From Paraglaciecola hydrolytica (GTDB taxonomy: Bacteria; Pseudomonadota; Gammaproteobacteria; Enterobacterales; Alteromonadaceae), in assembly GCF_001565895.1 (NCBI RefSeq), contig NZ_LSNE01000005.1, forward strand, positions 232,368-276,305: a stretch of DNA of 43,938 nt. The letters are read 5' to 3'. The notes below the pieces were generated by a model. It ran no database searches and was not told the origin of the DNA. It was given only the letters and a program-made list of their open reading frames with translations. Position numbers and translations under genes: made by a program. Positions 37,185 to 43,938 of this stretch are shown here, piece after piece; within the stretch, counting starts at the first letter, position 1, and the number at the start of each line of letters is the position of its first letter.

Positions 37185-37294
37185 AACAACTCCCTAAGTG
37201 TCGAGGTCAGACCACGCTGCAAATTATAACCAAGGTAACGTAAAATCAATAGCTTAGTATAGTAATTTTAATTTTTTGAAATGACATATACTCA

Positions 37295-37349
37295 TCATCC
37301 TTGAAACTGCACGTTTGTTGGCTGCGCTCATTCGCTATGATTTGTGAAT
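37295..37349 (+). repeat. 55-bp dispersed intergenic repeat, copy 1
   Basis: Begins TCATCCTTGAAACTGCA and shares about 48 of 55 bases, without gaps, with 40047-40101 in the same orientation. It sits in the 307-base gap upstream of fadE. Nothing gene-like was seen in the remainder of that gap (37185-37491) apart from this copy and the hairpin at 37379-37410. Confidence 0.85.
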
Positions 37350-37378
37350 AGATAGCTAGTTGAAAATTTAAAAGTTCA

Positions 37379-37410
37379 CTAAGCGACAACTCGTTAACGT
37401 CGTCGCTTAG
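37379..37410. repeat. Inverted repeat upstream of fadE
   Basis: CTAAGCGAC (37379-37387) and GTCGCTTAG (37402-37410), a perfect 9-bp stem with a 14-base loop containing GTTAAC. It lies downstream of the DUF3108 gene (minus strand) and could end its transcript, but no T-run follows on either strand. Confidence 0.55.
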
Positions 37411-37491
37411 ATAGTATAGAAAGGAAAGTGCTTATGACTACTTTATTGTTTGAATAGATGCTGATTTGTTTAAATCATTAAGGTGCAGGAA

Positions 37492-38289
37492 TTATTCGCC
37501 ACTTGTCTCATATTGACTAAGTTGAATATCACCTTGCTCATCGCCGTCTTTAAACTGTTGCAAGCGTACTAACTGGAAGTTAAGCGCTGGGGAAAACCAG
37601 GCGTAAGTCTGACGGGTGGAGTTTTCTCGGACAAATCCCACTTTAATTGCTTCTAATTCACCATAGGGTAGGCTGAGATTTTCTGTTGCCACTACACTTA
37701 ATTGATAGTGTTTTAATTCACCGCGGTAATTAATTACTTCATAACTAAATTCCGTTTCACCCTTAGCCAGTTTGGCTTGTAGATCTAAACGATAAAGTTG
37801 GTTATCCAATTGCAATTCAAGGGGAAAGCTAGGACGGTCGTTGACAACAATCTTGTTTTTTTGATGATTAAATTCGACTCTTACATGTTTGTCAGAGCCA
37901 GTGCCGGTTCGTATAAATACGTAACTTTGAGGCACAATTGTTTGATCCTGAAGAGTAAATAAACTGGTTTCTTTACGTTTATCAGATAAGAAAAAAATGG
38001 ATACGCTGGAGCTGTAATCGAGGCGGTATTGATTATCTTCCATTTTACTTAACGCTAATGTGGCATAACCTAATTCTCTGCCATAACGAAAAGCAGAGAA
38101 TCGGGCACTGAAATTAGCAAAAGGATCGATTAAGGGGAGTTCTTGAGGCACTTCAAGGCTGGTGGGATCTGGCTCAACTAAGGCGGCATCGACCGCGTTA
38201 GCAGGTTGAGCAACTACCAGCAAACAGCAAAACAGGTATAAGAAACAGTTAATCTGCTGCGTAACCTTGTACTTCAAGTTCATTACCAT
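37492..38289 (-). CDS. DUF3108 family periplasmic protein
   Basis: A 265-aa protein with a signal peptide (cleavage near AQPANA, about residue 33) and a beta-rich body typical of DUF3108 (ARFSAFRYGRELGYATL, YAWFSPALNFQLVRLQQF). Function is unknown; the fold resembles lipoprotein-carrier beta-barrels in related families. The ATG at 38289 (or the second ATG at 38283) lies inside the end of purN, overlapping it by about 40 bases, so the two are probably co-transcribed with purM as in related bacteria. Confidence 0.82.
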   Translation of the reverse strand: MVMNLKYKVTQQINCFLYLFCCLLVVAQPANAVDAALVEPDPTSLEVPQELPLIDPFANFSARFSAFRYGRELGYATLALSKMEDNQYRLDYSSSVSIFFLSDKRKETSLFTLQDQTIVPQSYVFIRTGTGSDKHVRVEFNHQKNKIVVNDRPSFPLELQLDNQLYRLDLQAKLAKGETEFSYEVINYRGELKHYQLSVVATENLSLPYGELEAIKVGFVRENSTRQTYAWFSPALNFQLVRLQQFKDGDEQGDIQLSQYETSGE

Positions 38290-38905
38290 CTAAAAATGCC
38301 TTATTATTTTTCATTAGCAGTCTCCCCTGACAGAACCATTTAATTACCAGAGGATACATTTGGCGTTCTTGTACTTGTACTCGTTGAGCTAGTTCTTCTG
38401 GATCTTGCTCAGCAAATACCGGTACTTTTGATTGTAAAATCACCGGACCATCGTCAAGTGCTGCTGTGACAAAATGGACCGATACCCCGTGTTCTGTATC
38501 ACCCGCGTCAATAGCCCGCTGGTGGGTATGTAAACCTTTGTACTTGGGCAACAAAGAAGGGTGAATGTTCAACATCTTACCTTCAAAATGTGCCACAAAG
38601 TCAGGGCTCAATATACGCATAAAGCCAGCTAATACAATAAGGTCAGGTGAGAACGTCGAAATTTCAGCCAACAATTGCCGATCATAGTCTTCGCGACTCG
38701 TAAAAGTACTGTGATCTAAAAACACCGCAGGTATATTGGCATTTTTAGCGCGCTGCAAACCATAAGCATCGGCTTTATTGGATATTACAGCACTTACATT
38801 GGCCGGCAGTTTTTGTTGGGCACAAGCATCGATAATGGCTTGTAAATTTGAGCCATTACCCGACACTAAAACCACAATTGATTTTTTTTGTTGGCTATCT
38901 GGCAC
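38249..38905 (-). CDS. purN: Phosphoribosylglycinamide formyltransferase PurN
   Basis: A 218-aa enzyme transferring a formyl group from 10-formyl-THF to GAR, step 3 of purine synthesis. VLVSGNGSNLQAIIDAC at the N-terminus, the folate-binding LAGFMRILSPDFV, MLNIHPSLLPKYKGLHTHQRAI and the catalytic Asn/His/Asp set (N108-H110 region and D of LDDGPV) are present. The start is GTG at 38905, directly after the purM stop codon. Confidence 0.96.
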   Translation of the reverse strand: MPDSQQKKSIVVLVSGNGSNLQAIIDACAQQKLPANVSAVISNKADAYGLQRAKNANIPAVFLDHSTFTSREDYDRQLLAEISTFSPDLIVLAGFMRILSPDFVAHFEGKMLNIHPSLLPKYKGLHTHQRAIDAGDTEHGVSVHFVTAALDDGPVILQSKVPVFAEQDPEELAQRVQVQERQMYPLVIKWFCQGRLLMKNNKAFLDGNELEVQGYAAD

Positions 38906-39943
38906 TTAGTTAATCTCTACCTGTTGGTCGCCATTGCGGGTTGCAATGGAGCCAATTTGCCAGGCTGTTTCACCTAGTTCATTTAAAATGCTCAGTGCCT
39001 TTGTCACGTTTTCAGCTTTAAGGGCAATGATTAAACCTACACCACAATTAAAGGTGCGATACATTTCGTGAGTGGTCACGTTACCTTTTTGCTGTAACCA
39101 GTTAAATATGGCTGGCCACTGCCAGCTACTACCATCGATGACGGCTTTAGCATCATCGGGTAATACTCGTGGAATGTTTTCCCAAAAGCCACCACCGGTA
39201 ATATGGGAAATAGCATGGACTTCTACTTGCTCTAACAGGGTCAATACGTTTTTAACGTAGATGCGTGTTGGTTCAAGTAGTACATCACCTATAGTGCTGC
39301 CTTCGAATTTTTCGTCGGTTGAGCTACCAGAGACTTCAATGATTTTGCGGATCAGTGAATAGCCATTAGAGTGTGGACCAGATGACGCCAGTGCAATGAG
39401 TGCATCGCCAGCTTGTACTTTTGAACCATCGATTACATCATCCGCTTCAACCACACCAACACAAAAACCTGCTACGTCATAGTCTTCACCATGATACATG
39501 CCAGGCATTTCAGCGGTTTCGCCTCCCACTAAAGCACAGCCAGCCAATTCACAACCCTGACCAATGCCGGTGACTACTTCTGCGGCCGTATCAACATTTA
39601 GTTTTCCGGTGGCATAATAATCAAGGAAAAACAACGGCTCAGCGCCTTGTACTATCAAGTCATTTACACACATGGCGACTAAATCAATACCTATGCCTTG
39701 GTGTTTTTTAAGATCCATGGCGAGGCGTAATTTAGTGCCTACACCATCAGTGCCGGATACTAGAAGCGGTTTACGATACTTTTCAGGTAAAGCGCAAAGT
39801 GCTCCAAAACCACCCAAACCGCCCCTAACTTCTGGACGTTGAGTTTTTTTAGCAACCGATTTGATCCGTTCTACGAGTTGGTTACCCGCATCAATATCGA
39901 CACCTGCGTCTTTGTAACTTAATGATGATTTGCTATCGCTCAC
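38906..39943 (-). CDS. purM: Phosphoribosylformylglycinamidine cyclo-ligase (AIR synthetase)
   Basis: 345 aa, identical in length to E. coli PurM. It closes the imidazole ring using ATP in step 5 of purine synthesis. [13 protein letters not shown] at the N-terminus, [46 protein letters not shown] and [11 protein letters not shown] are the family segments. Direct purM-purN order as in E. coli. Diverges from the DUF2066 gene across a 334-base gap that contains the second 55-bp repeat. Confidence 0.97.
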   Translation of the reverse strand: MSDSKSSLSYKDAGVDIDAGNQLVERIKSVAKKTQRPEVRGGLGGFGALCALPEKYRKPLLVSGTDGVGTKLRLAMDLKKHQGIGIDLVAMCVNDLIVQGAEPLFFLDYYATGKLNVDTAAEVVTGIGQGCELAGCALVGGETAEMPGMYHGEDYDVAGFCVGVVEADDVIDGSKVQAGDALIALASSGPHSNGYSLIRKIIEVSGSSTDEKFEGSTIGDVLLEPTRIYVKNVLTLLEQVEVHAISHITGGGFWENIPRVLPDDAKAVIDGSSWQWPAIFNWLQQKGNVTTHEMYRTFNCGVGLIIALKAENVTKALSILNELGETAWQIGSIATRNGDQQVEIN

Positions 39944-40046
39944 GTCTTTACCTCAAAAGTAACCACAAAAAAAAAGAGCGGGGATTTTAGCAGTTTGCTG
40001 GATTAATACCAACGCAATAGAGGATGATTTTTTGTTGTTCTACGCT

Positions 40047-40101
40047 TCATCCTTGAAACTGCAGGTTTGTTGGCTGCACTCATCCACCGTGATTTGTAAA
40101 T
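40047..40101 (+). repeat. 55-bp dispersed intergenic repeat, copy 2
   Basis: Same element as 37295-37349 with seven differences and no gaps, placed in the purM/DUF2066 divergent gap. The rest of that gap (39944-40277) is AT-rich, must hold both promoters, and showed no convincing motif. Confidence 0.85.
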
Positions 40102-40277
40102 TAGTGATACTTAGTGAACAAAATGATAGGGGACTCATTCATTTACCGTTGCCGTGCAATTCCAATGATAAGAAGTAAATATAAAAACCTGAATAAACAA
40201 AAGATGAATTTTTAAGGTAAATGCAGGACAATGCTCGGCAATATTATTTGTACTGTAGTTTGGAAGGTAGATAGTTG

Positions 40278-41366
40278 ATGTCATCATTTAAATGCTCATG
40301 GCTGATTGTGATGAGCTTTGTGTTATTGGCGCTAATAAGTAACAGAGTCAGTGCCGCGATTATTGAAGATTTGTATGATGCCAAGGTTGCGGTTGTCGAT
40401 CAGTCTGAAGCCAGCCAAAATGCAGCAATCAAACAAGGTCTTAAACAAGTTTTTGTTAAAGTCAGTGGTTCGCAAGACTTACTTAAACATACTCACATCA
40501 CTAAAAGTCTAACAAAAGCCTCGACCTTAATTCGTTTATATACCTATGAAAAAGTTCAGAATCAACTCTATATGGTGGTCAACTTTGATCAGGAAAAAGT
40601 TCAGAATGCTATTATGACCGCCGGTTTTCCTGTGTGGGACAAACGTCGGCCAGAGACCATTTTATGGTTGGCGATAGAGCCAATGCAGCAAGATAAACAA
40701 TTATTGAATCAAGAAACTCAGCCAGATTTGGTTAAACGTATGCGCGAGCAGGCGCAAAAACGTGGCATTAAAGTGGTCTTGCCGGTATGGGATTTAAATG
40801 ATGTGCAGGCGGTAGATGTCTACGATATTTGGGGGGGATTTATCCAACAAATGTTGCTGGCCAGTGAACGCTACGATATTAACAGTGCATTGTCTGCTCG
40901 AATTTATCGTGCACCTTCAGACGGTACACAAGTTGAACCAGGCAAAAGATGGTTAGCTGACTGGACTTTAATTGACAATGGACAAGTTAATTCTGGGCAA
41001 TTACAGATGTCTGAACCTGAGCAAATTGTAGATGCTATTATTGATGCGTTAGCGACGCAATTGGCAGAAAAATACGCCATTAGTCAACAGAATCGTCTAT
41101 TGAATGCAGTTAAAACCCAAATCACTATCAATAATGTTGATTCTATTGCCCGTTACAGCGCGATAATGAAATTTCTCAACGGCCTGACGGTAGTCGCCAA
41201 TGCCACTTTACTTGAACAGCAAGGCACAAGAGCAACTTTTGAACTTGATTTGTTGGGAAATAATGATGATTTACTGAATAGCTTCAGATTGGATAATAGA
41301 ATGCAGCCACGTGCAACTCGCTTGGGAGAGAGCTCGGCTGAGATGGAATTTATGTGGCTCAATTAA
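40278..41366 (+). CDS. DUF2066 family protein (periplasmic)
   Basis: A 362-aa protein with signal peptide (hydrophobic core LIVMSFVLLALIS, cleavage near VSA-AI) and the DUF2066 pattern: LYDAKVAVVDQSEASQNAAIKQGLKQVFVKVSG at the front and RRPETILWLAIE mid-protein. Function unknown. I chose the ATG at 40278 with GGAAGG ten bases upstream; a TTG just before it is less likely. hda follows within a few bases, an arrangement I recall in other gammaproteobacteria. Confidence 0.85.
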   Translation: MSSFKCSWLIVMSFVLLALISNRVSAAIIEDLYDAKVAVVDQSEASQNAAIKQGLKQVFVKVSGSQDLLKHTHITKSLTKASTLIRLYTYEKVQNQLYMVVNFDQEKVQNAIMTAGFPVWDKRRPETILWLAIEPMQQDKQLLNQETQPDLVKRMREQAQKRGIKVVLPVWDLNDVQAVDVYDIWGGFIQQMLLASERYDINSALSARIYRAPSDGTQVEPGKRWLADWTLIDNGQVNSGQLQMSEPEQIVDAIIDALATQLAEKYAISQQNRLLNAVKTQITINNVDSIARYSAIMKFLNGLTVVANATLLEQQGTRATFELDLLGNNDDLLNSFRLDNRMQPRATRLGESSAEMEFMWLN

Positions 41367-41371
41367 TAGAC

Positions 41372-42076
41372 ATGCAGCTTTCATTACCGGTTTTATTAAA
41401 AGATCGCCTCAGTTTTGACAACTTTGTTGTTGGTGATAATCAACAATTAGTTGATCACCTGATTGCTGTTGCCAGCGCAGTAGAGCAGTCACCAGCCTTA
41501 GTGTGGTTGACTTATTGTTTTGCAGAAAGCGGTTTGGGTAAAAGTCATTTATTGTTTGCCAGTTCTTATTTGGCTGAGCAAAGTCAACAAAGCTGTGTTT
41601 ATCTGAGTTTTCGCGACAAAAGCCAACTGTCATTAGAGATGTTGGAAGGTTTAGAAGCCTATTCATTAATCTGCCTAGATGATATTGAATGCATTGAAGA
41701 TGATCTGGCTTGGCAAGTTGCCTTGTTTGATCTGATTAACCGAATAAAAGAGCAGGGGCAAAGTCGTTTAATTTTATGTGCTCGTTTCCCCCTGCAAGCC
41801 TTACCCTTACAACTACCTGATCTTTTATCACGTTTAAGTTGGGGGGTGAGTTTTCGAATAGTGCCCTTGAATGACAACGAACGTTGCAAAGCCTTGATCT
41901 TACGGGCAGAACAACGTGGTTTAGTCATGTCGCTCGAAGTGGCCAAATATTTGTTAAATCACTTACAACGAGACTTACCGGCCTTGATTGCCTGTTTGGA
42001 TAAGCTGGACGAATTATCCTTGCAGCAACAACGTAAATTAACTATCCCTTTTGTTAAGTCTACTCTAGACCTCTAA
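41372..42076 (+). CDS. hda: DnaA regulatory inactivator Hda
   Basis: An AAA+ protein homologous to DnaA domain III that, bound to the DNA clamp, triggers hydrolysis of DnaA-ATP after initiation. The clamp-binding motif QLSLP is at residues 2-6, the Walker A type loop is ESGLGKSHLL and the Walker B segment ICLDDIE; a DnaA-like NDNERCKAL helix follows. 234 aa from the ATG at 41372, five bases after the DUF2066 stop. A GTG at 41354 inside that gene would add six residues and cannot be excluded, since neither start has a strong ribosome site. Confidence 0.92.
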   Translation: MQLSLPVLLKDRLSFDNFVVGDNQQLVDHLIAVASAVEQSPALVWLTYCFAESGLGKSHLLFASSYLAEQSQQSCVYLSFRDKSQLSLEMLEGLEAYSLICLDDIECIEDDLAWQVALFDLINRIKEQGQSRLILCARFPLQALPLQLPDLLSRLSWGVSFRIVPLNDNERCKALILRAEQRGLVMSLEVAKYLLNHLQRDLPALIACLDKLDELSLQQQRKLTIPFVKSTLDL

Positions 42077-42079
42077 TCC

Positions 42080-43938
42080 TTACTGCTCTGGTGTTCTAGG
42101 CTGCACAGGAAATGCCAACCAGTAATCCGCAGGATCCACAGGTTGATATGCTGCCTTTTTAGCTTGAATATTGGCGGAGGTAGGTGAGGGACTTAAATCC
42201 ACATTACTAAACCAATCTACGCCAACTTTCATCAACTCAGGTTTAGGCAAGTTGGCTTGAATTTGGGCAACATTAAGTTGCGGAAAAATATCATTTACCA
42301 CAGCTCTGACTCTGGGCTGAATGTCAGAAGAATTGACTCGGTTACGTTGTCCCCATGTAACGTTAAGTTCATCGTTATCCACTGAACTGATAATGGCTAC
42401 ATCGGCACTTACTCCCAAACGATATGCCATCATAAAATGACCAAACAGTGTGGCATAATTTTCTCGTTCGGTGGAGTAACAATAATAGTCAGGGGCGCGG
42501 TCTGGTGTAAAAAAACTTACTACATCAGTGGCTTGTAAACTTTTTTGATAGCTGCTGGCACTTTTGCCAGCAAAGCTCACTTGAGCTAATGCCTGCATTT
42601 CGTCGGACATCAGAGGATAGGTTTGACTGAAGCCGGTTGATGAGGGGTCAGCTTGATTAGAATAACTTAAAGGGCTAGATGAGGACGACAAGCTAGACCA
42701 ACTGTTCGGTGGGAAAAAGTCATTGGCGTGGCCTAATTCGTGGTACATCAACCAACTCGCGCTGCCTTCAAGTGCTGAAAATGAGCGAGTTAATCTGTCA
42801 GCAACTGGATAATCACTGTTGCGGATATAATATTGGTTATTTTTTACATAGCGCCAAGGCAGGGTAAAGCGCAGTTCTTTGCCAAACTCACTGCGATAGT
42901 CAGGCTGATCATTAAGGGTATCGCGCTCTTGCGGACTGACCCAAAAATTAGCCGCATCTAGATAAATGGCGCCAGTGGCTGACCAATAAAATGACGGACG
43001 TACATCGTAGGCAATTACAATTGCTGTCGTCGCACGTAGCAACTTGAGCATGTCGTCAGAGGTAGCGGATTGTTCAAGAAATTGTTTAAACCTTTCGCCC
43101 ATCCACTGATGTGAAACCACTAAGCGATCTAATACGTCGTTTATACTGGGGTTGATATGTTCTTTACCTAATAAAGGTAATTTTCCAAAAGAACAACTAG
43201 ATGATATTTGGTTGTTATAAACACAGTCAACCAGCGCAGCGGCATACTTACCTTGTGGATTAAAGGCGAAGACATCTGGGCTGACAATGCGTTCAGCATA
43301 TTTAGGAAAATAGCCTTCACTATTGATATTGGCATTTTTAACTAAGACAAAACTACTGTCAGAACCGGTACTACTGTCGCTAAAATTAATCTTTGCAGTA
43401 AATTCCAGCAGCGTATCTTGTGTCACATTGGGTGCAGTAAAAAATAAATAATGTTCATTTGTGCTTAGTTCAACGGCTGCAGGACCAGCGGTTTGTTGCC
43501 AACTTATTGAAGAGATGGTTTTGTTCGACGCTTGTGCTGAACTATCAACTCGTAGTGAGACTTTAGCTTGTTCCACTGCCGTATGATCAAGTCTGACACT
43601 AACCAGCGCGTTGGGGCTTTCTACTGCGCTAAAGCTCAGGCTTTTAGTAATAGTGATATTGGCTTGGGTAAGTACTCTTAACTCAAGGTTGTAAGTACCT
43701 GCAGCAGGAATATCGAAACTGATAAGCTGGCTGTTAGCCGCTAAAAAATTCAATTGTGGGCCACTACTTTGTTGCCATGTAACAGATTTAAGGGAATTGT
43801 TACCCGCAGTGATGGCAAAACTGACGGGCTGATTTACTTGAAATACATCTGGGTAAAAGATATTGATGCCATCTTCGCTGATTTTCGGGCTTAACGATAT
43901 TGTATTGCCAGGCCCGCCGTTACCAGGCGGTGTGGGAC
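42080..43938 (-). CDS. Large secreted zinc metallopeptidase (ImpA-like), 5' end outside window
   Basis: The frame stays open from the TAA at 42080 to the right edge, so at least 619 residues are present and the N-terminus is missing. A Pro/Gly-rich linker (PTPPGNGGPGN) at the edge leads into two Ig/PKD-like beta modules (about 43220-43900), then a catalytic region with HELGH (42728-42742, in MYHELGHANDFF) and a downstream ERENYATLFGH segment that could give the third zinc ligand. I think it belongs to the ImpA (MEROPS M88) type of extracellular metalloprotease acting on glycoproteins, but that name is from memory of the family. It converges with hda with three bases between the stops. Confidence 0.7.
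   Translation of the reverse strand, partial: PTPPGNGGPGNTISLSPKISEDGINIFYPDVFQVNQPVSFAITAGNNSLKSVTWQQSSGPQLNFLAANSQLISFDIPAAGTYNLELRVLTQANITITKSLSFSAVESPNALVSVRLDHTAVEQAKVSLRVDSSAQASNKTISSISWQQTAGPAAVELSTNEHYLFFTAPNVTQDTLLEFTAKINFSDSSTGSDSSFVLVKNANINSEGYFPKYAERIVSPDVFAFNPQGKYAAALVDCVYNNQISSSCSFGKLPLLGKEHINPSINDVLDRLVVSHQWMGERFKQFLEQSATSDDMLKLLRATTAIVIAYDVRPSFYWSATGAIYLDAANFWVSPQERDTLNDQPDYRSEFGKELRFTLPWRYVKNNQYYIRNSDYPVADRLTRSFSALEGSASWLMYHELGHANDFFPPNSWSSLSSSSSPLSYSNQADPSSTGFSQTYPLMSDEMQALAQVSFAGKSASSYQKSLQATDVVSFFTPDRAPDYYCYSTERENYATLFGHFMMAYRLGVSADVAIISSVDNDELNVTWGQRNRVNSSDIQPRVRAVVNDIFPQLNVAQIQANLPKPELMKVGVDWFSNVDLSPSPTSANIQAKKAAYQPVDPADYWLAFPVQPRTPEQ

Overview
This window looks like chromosome from a marine gammaproteobacterium of the Alteromonadaceae type (Alteromonas, Glaciecola or Paraglaciecola-like). 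The basis is the conserved core cluster thrS-infC-rpmI-rplT / pheS-pheT-ihfA, the cmoA-cmoB pair, purM-purN and DUF2066-hda, all with typical gammaproteobacterial protein lengths, next to a sugar cluster suited to red-algal galactans. The genus is inference; no search was run.

Region 1 (1-9033) is an accessory sugar-catabolic locus. A secreted formylglycine-type sulfatase is followed by five co-directional genes: aldehyde dehydrogenase, enolase-superfamily cycloisomerase/dehydratase, 2-keto-3-deoxygalactonate kinase, KDPGal aldolase and an MFS sugar porter. This order fits the 3,6-anhydro-D-galactose pathway known from carrageenan degraders: anhydrogalactose to anhydrogalactonate to KDGal to KDPGal to pyruvate plus glyceraldehyde-3-phosphate. 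Two closely related GntR/FadR-type regulators bracket the locus, the first cut by the window edge. A shared motif of about 12 bp lies upstream of both the catabolic operon and the second regulator.

Region 2 (9034-13493) holds a tRNA-Val(GAC) with a strong promoter and a run of minus-strand genes: DUF3080 lipoprotein, CPXCG protein, pteridine-reductase-like SDR, fructosamine-kinase family protein and a periplasmic START-domain protein. Region 3 (13434-21937) is the translation cluster. It has a promoter, a possible leader peptide and an intrinsic terminator upstream of thrS, an ATT start on infC, and a MarR-GNAT fusion gene sitting between rplT and pheS.

Region 4 (21950-32344) contains an aromatic/aspartate aminotransferase, an NRDE protein, an overlapping gene pair for a secreted trypsin-like protease and an FHA-domain membrane protein, a lysophospholipid acyltransferase overlapping a cystathionine-synthase-family enzyme, an OsmC protein, a CvfB-like S1 protein, a D-amino-acid aminotransferase and cmoA-cmoB. 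A seven-copy heptamer repeat and a long perfect hairpin lie between the convergent genes near 28.2-28.3 kb.

Region 5 (32543-43938) carries acs, fadE with an unusual Pro/Lys-rich tail, purM-purN-DUF3108, DUF2066-hda, and an incomplete gene for a large secreted zinc metallopeptidase running off the right edge. A 55-bp intergenic repeat occurs twice, near 37.3 and 40.05 kb. I saw no phage genes, insertion sequences or CRISPR array.
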